This document shows positions 14,425 to 19,431 of a stretch of 21,094 bases of DNA, piece by piece (the stretch's first letter is position 1; every line of letters begins with the position of its first letter). Origin of the DNA: CF-161 sp035263645 (GTDB lineage: Bacteria > Chloroflexota > Dormibacteria > Dormibacterales > Dormibacteraceae). The notes under the pieces were generated by a model, which was not told the origin of the DNA, searched no databases, and saw nothing but the letters and a program-made list of their open reading frames with translations. The translations under genes were made by a program, and so were the position numbers. The stretch spans positions 1-21,094 of the forward strand of contig DATFRD010000099.1 of assembly GCA_035263645.1 (NCBI GenBank), in the 5' to 3' direction.

Positions 14425-14937
14425 TCAGCCTGGGGAATTCGGGCGGCGGCCGACGTCCCGTGGCACGTCCTCCGCCTCGTCCGCCGGGGCGGGCGGACGC
14501 CAGTCCTCGACGGCCCGGCACAGGTCGGCGACGAGGTGGTCCAGACGCTCGACGATCGCCCGGCGCCGCGCAGCGCTGGCCTGCGCCTCCGCCTCCGTTC
14601 GGCCCGCGGGGAGGCCGTGCCGGAGGCCGGGGTCGGCGGTGTCCCACACCGCCTCCCGCAGCTCCTCGATGAAGTCCAGCTGGTTCTCCGCCCGCTCGAG
14701 CGTTGCGGGACAGCGATGGGCCAGCTCCAGGTTGCGCCGGAGCGCGCGCACCCCCCAGGCGTTCGCGGAGCCGGTCAGCGCCACCAGCGTGCCGACGAGG
14801 TCGCGCAGCTCGGCGGCGACGGCGGCCATCTCCGGCGGCGGCACCGGCGTTGGAGAGGTCGGGGGCGCCACCGTACGGCCCGCCGGCAGCGCCGGCGAGG
14901 ACCGGGCGCGGCGTCTGTTCGCTCCGGCTCCGCTCAC
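14425..14937 (-). CDS. Hypothetical helical protein
   Basis: I do not recognise this 170-residue protein. It starts with GTG at 14937. The first 35 residues are a low-complexity Arg/Pro/Ser/Ala stretch. From about 36 to 150 it is mostly amphipathic helix (AAELRDLVGTLVALTGSANA, then LRRNLELAHRCPATLERAEN, then RRRAIVERLDHLVADLCRAV), ending in a polar acidic/basic tail. There is no signal peptide or membrane segment. It might fold as a small helical bundle. It lies 76 bases after rmuC on the same strand. A weak -10 (GACACT, 14945-14950) ends 7 bases before the GTG. The ordered helical pattern suggests a real gene, but an artefact of GC-rich DNA is not excluded. Confidence 0.55.
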   Translation of the reverse strand: MSGAGANRRRARSSPALPAGRTVAPPTSPTPVPPPEMAAVAAELRDLVGTLVALTGSANAWGVRALRRNLELAHRCPATLERAENQLDFIEELREAVWDTADPGLRHGLPAGRTEAEAQASAARRRAIVERLDHLVADLCRAVEDWRPPAPADEAEDVPRDVGRRPNSPG

Positions 14938-14947
14938 GCCGCCCAGT

Positions 14948-14966
14948 GTCCGCGCTCACCGCGGAC
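14948..14966. terminator. Hairpin between rmuC and the small helical gene
   Basis: GTCCGCG, loop CTCAC, CGCGGAC is a perfect 7-bp stem in the 76-base gap after rmuC. It could terminate rmuC transcription (no T-tract follows) or affect the start of the next gene, whose weak -10 overlaps one arm. Confidence 0.35.
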
Positions 14967-15013
14967 GCGACATGGACAATCGGCCTGCCAGGGGTGCGTG
15001 CCGTCGCCATGGC

Positions 15014-16036
15014 TCAGCAGGCCGACCGCTCGGATGTGCCGAGTCGCAGCGGGTCCTCCGCGGCCGCCCGACCGTCTGCCAGGTCGCCGGCACCGCCCTC
15101 TGCCTGGATGCCGAGGACGGAGGTGCGGATTCGGGCCGACACCCGCTTGCCGTCCTGGTAGGCGGTGCTCAGCATCGTGATGGCCCGCTGCACCCGGTTC
15201 TCGAGGGCGATGTCCAGCGCGTCCAGCTGGCGCTCGACCTCGATCAGGCAGGCCTGCAGGTTGTCCAGGTCGACTCCCCGCGCGAACTGGAGGTGGAGCT
15301 GGTGCACGAGCAGGAGGTAGGGCAGGGCCAGCGAGTACGCGACGATCATCACGCGCCGCCGGTGAGCCTCGGCGAACGCCGAGCGACACACCGCGTAGGC
15401 TGCGTCCGGGACGGCCGCCAGCGCGAAGGGGGCGGTCGTGGCGGGGTCGATGTACTGGCTGACCTCGCGAACCCGCCGCTCGACCTCCTTCTCGACGGCC
15501 GCCGCCAGCTGCACTCGGCGGGCCGGCGGCGTCTCCGGCCGGCCCAGCTCCTCGAGGAGGGCGCTCGACGTCCATTTGGAGTCGATCGCCAGCAGCTTGC
15601 CCCCCGGCAGCTGCAGCCCGAACTCGACCACCCTGCCCCCGACCCACACGTTGCGGCGGACCATGTCCGGGGGCAGGTGGCGGAACGATTCATCGAGGAT
15701 GTTCTCTCCCGCGGCGCCGCGGGCCGGGCTGCCGGCGATCACCGCCTCCAGCCGGCGCAGGCTCTGGCGTGCGTCCTCCTCCAGCTGCTGGCGCGCAACG
15801 AAGACGGCGCGCATGCCCTCCAGCAGCGCCTGGGTCTGGCCCAGCCGGTCGCGGAGGTCGGAGGCAGCCGTCTCCTGGGCGTGGCCGCCCAGCGCGACCT
15901 GGGCGCGCAGCTGCCCCAGCTCGGCTGCCTGCGCGTGCGTTCGCCTGCCGAGGTCGGTCACCGTCACGACCAGAACGACCAGTCCCAGCAGGACGCATAC
16001 CATCAGCAGTGCGAACAGCAGTTCGAGGGACGACAT
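15014..16036 (-). CDS. rmuC: RmuC-family DNA recombination protein
   Basis: The 340-residue protein fits the RmuC family (PF02646), membrane-anchored proteins with a predicted nuclease-like core that limit recombination between inverted repeats. Residues 5-28 (ELLFALLMVCVLLGLVVLVV) form an N-terminal membrane helix. A coiled coil follows (about 32-100). The core reads ARGAAGENILDESF (107-117), VVEFGLQLPGGKLLAIDSKW (Asp152, Lys154) and DPATTAPFALAAVPDAAY, which match the family blocks 'GxWGExxL', 'D..l...g..l.iDsK' and '..p.fvlmFiP.eaa'. The Trp of the first block is replaced by Ala. The ATG at 16036 is preferred because it opens directly with the membrane helix and lies 6 bases after a -10; an ATG at 16072 would include the promoter. 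It is divergent from the dCMP deaminase gene. Confidence 0.85.
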   Translation of the reverse strand: MSSLELLFALLMVCVLLGLVVLVVTVTDLGRRTHAQAAELGQLRAQVALGGHAQETAASDLRDRLGQTQALLEGMRAVFVARQQLEEDARQSLRRLEAVIAGSPARGAAGENILDESFRHLPPDMVRRNVWVGGRVVEFGLQLPGGKLLAIDSKWTSSALLEELGRPETPPARRVQLAAAVEKEVERRVREVSQYIDPATTAPFALAAVPDAAYAVCRSAFAEAHRRRVMIVAYSLALPYLLLVHQLHLQFARGVDLDNLQACLIEVERQLDALDIALENRVQRAITMLSTAYQDGKRVSARIRTSVLGIQAEGGAGDLADGRAAAEDPLRLGTSERSAC

Positions 16037-16042
16037 GTAGGC

Positions 16043-16072
16043 AGTGTAGGAGGGGTGGCGGTGGCGAGGCAA
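16043..16072 (-). promoter_or_regulatory. Leaderless-type promoter of rmuC
   Basis: On the minus strand TTGCCT (16067-16072) and TACACT (16043-16048) are 18 bases apart. The -10 ends 6 bases before the rmuC ATG, so the transcript should begin at or beside the A of the start codon. No Shine-Dalgarno is present. Confidence 0.6.
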
Positions 16073-16076
16073 CGCT

Positions 16077-16082
16077 TAACAT
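16077..16082 (+). promoter_or_regulatory. -10 element of the dCMP deaminase gene
   Basis: TAACAT ends 8 bases before the GTG at 16091, with no Shine-Dalgarno between. It lies only 4 bases from the rmuC -35 on the opposite strand, so the two promoters must share polymerase-binding DNA. Confidence 0.5.
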
Positions 16083-16090
16083 TGAGGTCC

Positions 16091-16531
16091 GTGGAGCCGC
16101 CGATTCCGGACCGCATCCCGCTGGAGGAGGTCTACATGCGTATGGCGGAGGAGCTGGCCAAGCGCTCCACCTGCGCCAGGAGCCAGGTGGGGAGCGTGAT
16201 CGCGACCGGCGACCTCACGCAGGTCCTGGGCATCGGCTACAACGGCAACGCCAGGGGCCTGCCCAACGCCTGCGACGGGCCCGAGCCGGGTCGCTGCGGC
16301 TGCCTCCACTCCGAGGCGAATGCGCTCATCAAGGCGGGGGCCCAGGTGGACGGCAAGGTGATGTTCGTCACCACGTCCCCCTGCGTCATGTGCGCCAAGA
16401 TGATCGTCAACTCCAACGTGCGGCGGGTCTACTACCGGACCACCTACCGGGACCAGGCGGGGCTGGAGGTGCTCCGGCGGGCCGGCGTCGAGGCCTGCCC
16501 GTACGACCGCTGGCGCGACCTCTGGCGCTAG
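16091..16531 (+). CDS. comEB: dCMP deaminase (ComEB-type cytidine/deoxycytidylate deaminase)
   Basis: The 146-residue protein is a zinc-dependent deoxycytidylate deaminase, which converts dCMP to dUMP, the precursor of dTMP. The catalytic zinc motifs are CLHSEANAL (His73, proton-shuttle Glu75) and TSPCVMCAKMI (Pro97, Cys98, Cys101). The leading segments RSTCARSQVGSVI and GIGYNGNARGLP are typical of this family and sit at the usual distance before HxE. The GTG at 16091 is preferred: the -10 element lies just upstream, and the product starts about 10 residues before the conserved first helix. A downstream ATG (16136) would cut into that helix. The gene symbol is by analogy with Bacillus. The gene is monocistronic, with GC hairpins and a T-run downstream. 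Confidence 0.92.
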   Translation: MEPPIPDRIPLEEVYMRMAEELAKRSTCARSQVGSVIATGDLTQVLGIGYNGNARGLPNACDGPEPGRCGCLHSEANALIKAGAQVDGKVMFVTTSPCVMCAKMIVNSNVRRVYYRTTYRDQAGLEVLRRAGVEACPYDRWRDLWR

Positions 16532-16537
16532 ACGAAC

Positions 16538-16586
16538 CCCCCTCCGGCCCCCGGCGGGGCCACCTCCCCGGCGAGGGGGGAGGGGC
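16538..16586. repeat. 49-bp GC-rich palindromic repeat, copy 1
   Basis: This copy begins 7 bases after the dCMP deaminase stop and matches copy 2 at 48 of 49 positions (C/T difference at 16568/16654-equivalent, in GGGGCCACC versus GGGGCCATC). It contains the hairpins GGCCCC-CGGC-GGGGCC and CTCCCC/GGGGAG, and its ends (CCCCTCC and GGAGGGG) can also pair. It looks like a dispersed intergenic palindrome of the kind found in many GC-rich genomes. Confidence 0.8.
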
Positions 16587-16601
16587 ACTCGTGATGACCT
16601 C

Positions 16602-17804
16602 TCAGGCGCTGCTGGGAGGGCGGCCCCCTCCGGCCCCCGGCGGGGCCATCTCCCCGGCGAGGGGGGAGGGGCTTTTTTTCGTCAGCCACGCCACGCGGAC
16701 GGCCGGCTCCGCGGGCCGCTCCTGGACGAGCTCGCCGTCAGGCTCGAACCCCGCGCCGGCGAGCACGTCCCGCAGGCGGCGCCGGTCCGGGTCCGGCGGG
16801 TGGGGGTCGCCCCAGCGCAGGAGCAGCCGGCCGCCGGGCTCCAGGAACTCCGAGAGGAGCCGGCCGAGCCAGCGTCCGCGCAGCCGGTCGGGCACCAGCT
16901 CCGGCAGCGCGTGCACGAAGTCGAACCGCCGCGGCGGCGTCCAGTCCCAGGCGTTGCCGACCCAGATGCGGTCCGACCACAGTGGCAGCCGGCGGCGGGC
17001 CAGCCGAACCAGCGCCTCCGAGATGTCCAGGCCGTACGGCTGGAGCTCCCTGCCCCGGTCGTGCAGCGCCCACTCGACCATGGACTCCATCAGCATGCCG
17101 TTGGCGCAGCCCAGGTCCAGGAAGGTGCCGTCGCGGTGGATCGCGCCGGCCGTGAAGCGCCGGGCCAGCTCCCACCCCGCCGCGCCGCCTGACTTGCCAG
17201 ATTGGGCGTACGGGTCGGACTGGGACAGGTACGCGTGCTCGAGCAGCAGGCGGTTGTCGCGAAAGAACGCCTCATCGCTCAGCCGCGGCCGCTCGGCGGC
17301 CGCCATCAGGCCGAGCTCGGCCTGCTCGGGCCTGCCATCCGCTGTGAGCAGGCTGGCAGCCTCGTCCGGGGCGACGAGCAACACCTCGGCGACGTCCTCC
17401 GCTCCTGGCAGGCTGAGGGGCTCGCCGTCCACCCAGGCCTCTGACCAGGCCACGACGCGCCTGGCCTCGGGGTGGGGGAGATGCTCGCGGTAGCGCTGGG
17501 GTTGGCGGCAGAGGAACATGCCGAAGGGATGCAGGTCGCGCAGCCTCAGGCCCGCCTCCTCACGCGCTTCGCGCAGCGCGGTGCTCACCCAGTGCTCGCC
17601 GGGCTCGAGCGTCCCCCCGGGGAAGGTGAGGTGGCCGCTCCGCAGCCTGACGAGGACCACCCGCTGGCGCGAGAACGGGACCAGGAGCACGTTCGAGACC
17701 AGCTCGTCGAGCTCCTCGACGTAGGGGATGAAGCGCCACTCGACGGGTCCCCACGCCCACACCCCGCCCGCGGCGAGGACGGGGTACTGGCTAGCGTCCG
17801 TCAC
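16602..17804 (-). CDS. NUDIX hydrolase-methyltransferase fusion protein
   Basis: This 400-residue protein has two domains. Residues about 30-165 are a NUDIX hydrolase with a perfect Nudix box (Gly64, Glu70, then REAREEAGL at 78-86), expected to cleave a nucleoside-diphosphate-linked substrate. Residues about 205-375 are a class I SAM-dependent methyltransferase: FLDLGCANGML (228-238, motif I), YGLDIS (257-262, motif II) and RFDFVHALPELVP (motif IV). A linker (LTADGRPEQ to SDPYAQSGK) joins them. The start GTG at 17804 overlaps the upstream NUDIX gene by 14 bases, implying coupled translation; GTG or ATG codons further upstream lie inside that gene. Residues 378-394 are encoded by a copy of a GC palindrome, so the original protein probably ended near LTKK (374-377). 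Substrates of both domains are unknown. Confidence 0.85.
   Translation of the reverse strand: MTDASQYPVLAAGGVWAWGPVEWRFIPYVEELDELVSNVLLVPFSRQRVVLVRLRSGHLTFPGGTLEPGEHWVSTALREAREEAGLRLRDLHPFGMFLCRQPQRYREHLPHPEARRVVAWSEAWVDGEPLSLPGAEDVAEVLLVAPDEAASLLTADGRPEQAELGLMAAAERPRLSDEAFFRDNRLLLEHAYLSQSDPYAQSGKSGGAAGWELARRFTAGAIHRDGTFLDLGCANGMLMESMVEWALHDRGRELQPYGLDISEALVRLARRRLPLWSDRIWVGNAWDWTPPRRFDFVHALPELVPDRLRGRWLGRLLSEFLEPGGRLLLRWGDPHPPDPDRRRLRDVLAGAGFEPDGELVQERPAEPAVRVAWLTKKSPSPLAGEMAPPGAGGGRPPSSA
16624..16672. repeat. 49-bp GC-rich palindromic repeat, copy 2
   Basis: This copy lies 86 bases from copy 1 in the same orientation and inside the 3' end of the NUDIX-methyltransferase reading frame, where it encodes an SPSPLAGE-type tail. 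It is followed on the plus strand by T7. Confidence 0.85.
16624..16679 (+). terminator. Rho-independent-type terminator facing the dCMP deaminase gene
   Basis: On the plus strand the GC hairpin ending CTCCCC-GGCGAG-GGGGAG, GGGGC is followed by TTTTTTT (16673-16679), the only hairpin plus T-run in the window. It would stop transcripts from the dCMP deaminase gene (stop at 16531). The T-run is the complement of the Lys-Lys codons of the converging fusion gene. Confidence 0.65.
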
Positions 17805-18549
17805 CGGAGCTGGCCGGCGGCCTGGCGTCGTCCAGGACGTCGAACCCACCACCCGGCCGCGGCCGGATCTGCGGCACCACCGGCGGGGTCTCCCGGCGGC
17901 GCCGCAGCCGCGCGATCAGCCGGCCGGGGTCGGGCTCGGACGCCACCGACTCGAGCACTCGCCGGGTGGCGTGCACCAGCGACGGCCCGCCCGGTTCCAG
18001 CGCCTCCCCGGGGGAGATCCAGAGCCAGTCGTCGACCTCGCCCGCCTGGGGATGGATCGTCTGGCCGGCCGGCCGCCGGGCGAGGTAGAAGCGCGTGTCG
18101 AAGCGGCGCCGGACCGGCTCTGGCGTCACCCAGCGGGCGAGGAACGTCAGCCGGTCCAGCGCCACCGTCAGGCCCACCTCGCTCAGCGCCGCGACCCAGC
18201 CGCTGCCATCGGCCAGGAGCGTCCGGAGGCGCACGCATTCCCGGTCTCGGGCGAACCGGCCGTTCGGCCGCCGGGCGAGCAGGACGCCGACCTCCTCGAA
18301 CAGCTCGCGGATGCCAGCGGCTCGTGCCGGGTCGGCGAACTCCGCGTCCTCCGTGTGGTGGGAGCCGCCGGGGAAGACGTACGCGCCCGGCGCGAAGTCG
18401 GCGCCCCCCGGCCTGCGCATCATGAGCAGCCGCCAGGGCCGCACCGCCTGGTCGACCAGGAGGACCGTCGAGGCCGGGCGCGGCGTCACCGGCCTGCCGT
18501 CGCCGAGCGCGCCGGCGAGACCGGTTGGGACCTGTGGGCGCTGCGTCAC
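17791..18549 (-). CDS. NUDIX hydrolase (NUDT19/CoA-pyrophosphatase-like)
   Basis: The 252-residue protein carries a NUDIX domain at about 25-190. The Nudix box reads VFPGGSHHTED (60-69), a spacer, then AAGIRELFEEVGVLL with Arg81, Glu82, Glu85, Glu86 and Gly88. The distance from the first Gly to RELxEE is five residues longer than in the standard box; such an insertion is known in NUDT7/NUDT19-type proteins, several of which cleave CoA derivatives. Other supports are LLMMRRP before the box and FDTRFYLARRP after it, a pattern of that same group. The start GTG at 18549 lies 8 bases after a TACACT element with no Shine-Dalgarno. The last 14 bases overlap the next gene, the NUDIX-methyltransferase fusion, so the two are probably made together. 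The exact substrate is not known. Confidence 0.85.
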   Translation of the reverse strand: MTQRPQVPTGLAGALGDGRPVTPRPASTVLLVDQAVRPWRLLMMRRPGGADFAPGAYVFPGGSHHTEDAEFADPARAAGIRELFEEVGVLLARRPNGRFARDRECVRLRTLLADGSGWVAALSEVGLTVALDRLTFLARWVTPEPVRRRFDTRFYLARRPAGQTIHPQAGEVDDWLWISPGEALEPGGPSLVHATRRVLESVASEPDPGRLIARLRRRRETPPVVPQIRPRPGGGFDVLDDARPPASSGDGR

Positions 18550-18557
18550 CGCCCCGC

Positions 18558-18563
18558 AGTGTA
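18558..18563 (-). promoter_or_regulatory. -10 element of the NUDIX operon
   Basis: TACACT (in the context TATACACT on the minus strand) ends 8 bases before the GTG at 18549. No Shine-Dalgarno and no clear -35 are seen. Confidence 0.55.
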
Positions 18564-18632
18564 TAGGGACCCGGACCGCGGGCGACGATGCGCTCCGAGC
18601 CGCGCTCGGCCGGCCGCCATGGCCGCACCTCT

Positions 18633-18638
18633 AGGATT
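18633..18638 (+). promoter_or_regulatory. -10 element of the SDR gene
   Basis: TAGGAT ends 5 bases before the GTG at 18644, so transcription should start at the start codon or within it. The hexamer is the same as that before the SMP-30-like gene. Confidence 0.5.
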
Positions 18639-18643
18639 GGGTC

Positions 18644-19387
18644 GTGGAGTTCGGCCTGGCGGGCGTGACGGCGCTGGTCAGCGGTGCCACCAGGGGTATC
18701 GGGCTGGCCATCGCCAGGGCGCTGGCCGAGGAGGGGGCGTGCGTGGCGGTGGCCGCTCGCACCGCCGACGACGTCCGGCGGGTCGCCCGCGAGCTGGGCG
18801 GCGTCGCGGTAGTGGCCGACCTGACGACCGAGGAGGGCTGCCGGGCTGCTGTGGCGGCCGCCGGGGAGCCCGCGATCCTGGTCAACAACCTGGGCCTCCG
18901 CGCCGGCACGAGCTGGTCCGACACCGGCGTGGGCGAGATGGAACGGGCCATGGCGGGCAACCTCTATCCCGCCGTCAGGCTGAGCCTGCTGGCGCTGCCC
19001 GCGATGCGGCGCGCCGGCTGGGGCCGCATCGTGGTGGTGTCGTCGCTGTTCGGCCGGGAGGCCGGAGGCGCCCCCGCGTACAACGCTGCCAAAGCTGCGG
19101 AGATCAGCTTCGTCACGTCGCTGGCCCGCGACGTCGCCGCCGACGGCGTCACCGTCAACTGCGTGGCCCCCGGCTCCATCCTCTTCGAGGGCGGCTCGTG
19201 GCACCGGCGCCAGCAGGCCGACCCCGAGGGCATCGCCGAGTTCGTGCGGCGCGAGCTGCCGCTGGGCCGGTTCGGCAGCACGGCCGAGGTCGCCGCGGCG
19301 GTCGCCTTCCTGTGCTCCCGGCCGGCCAGCCTGGTCAACGGGGCCTGCCTGGCGGTCGACGGCGCCCAGTCGCGCAGCAACATCTGA
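18644..19387 (+). CDS. SDR-family NAD(P)-dependent oxidoreductase
   Basis: The 247-residue protein is a classical short-chain dehydrogenase/reductase. The cofactor-binding motif is SGATRGIG (13-20). AARTADD follows the second beta-strand, with the Arg suggesting NADP(H) preference. NNLGLRAG corresponds to the NNAG motif. The catalytic residues are Ser133 or Ser134 (VVVSSLFG), Tyr146 and Lys150 (YNAAK). The family ending LPLGRFGSTAEVAAAVAFLCS and VNGACLAVDGAQ is intact. Length is typical. The GTG at 18644 places the Rossmann motif at the usual distance from the start. The substrate cannot be told from sequence; similar proteins are often annotated as 3-oxoacyl-ACP reductase-like. The gamma-glutamyltransferase gene begins 44 bases downstream on the same strand and may be co-transcribed. 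Confidence 0.92.
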   Translation: MEFGLAGVTALVSGATRGIGLAIARALAEEGACVAVAARTADDVRRVARELGGVAVVADLTTEEGCRAAVAAAGEPAILVNNLGLRAGTSWSDTGVGEMERAMAGNLYPAVRLSLLALPAMRRAGWGRIVVVSSLFGREAGGAPAYNAAKAAEISFVTSLARDVAADGVTVNCVAPGSILFEGGSWHRRQQADPEGIAEFVRRELPLGRFGSTAEVAAAVAFLCSRPASLVNGACLAVDGAQSRSNI

Positions 19388-19431
19388 TCACGATGATCCC
19401 GGTCTGACCGGCACGTCCAGGGGGAGCCCGC

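Noticed and set aside
14156..15010. N-terminal extension of NrdJ up to 15010
   Set aside because: The open frame continues upstream, but through a clear promoter, candidate operator boxes and the overlapping helical gene. The ATG at 14155 has AGGAGG upstream.
11930..16531. A 1533-codon open frame on the plus strand
   Set aside because: It runs antisense through nrdJ, the helical gene and rmuC and has the Arg/His/Leu/Val-rich composition of a GC-rich shadow frame. Only its last 147 codons (16091-16531) are the real dCMP deaminase gene.
16538..16679. CRISPR or insertion-sequence remnant
   Set aside because: Only two copies, each itself palindromic, with no transposase or further regularly spaced repeats.
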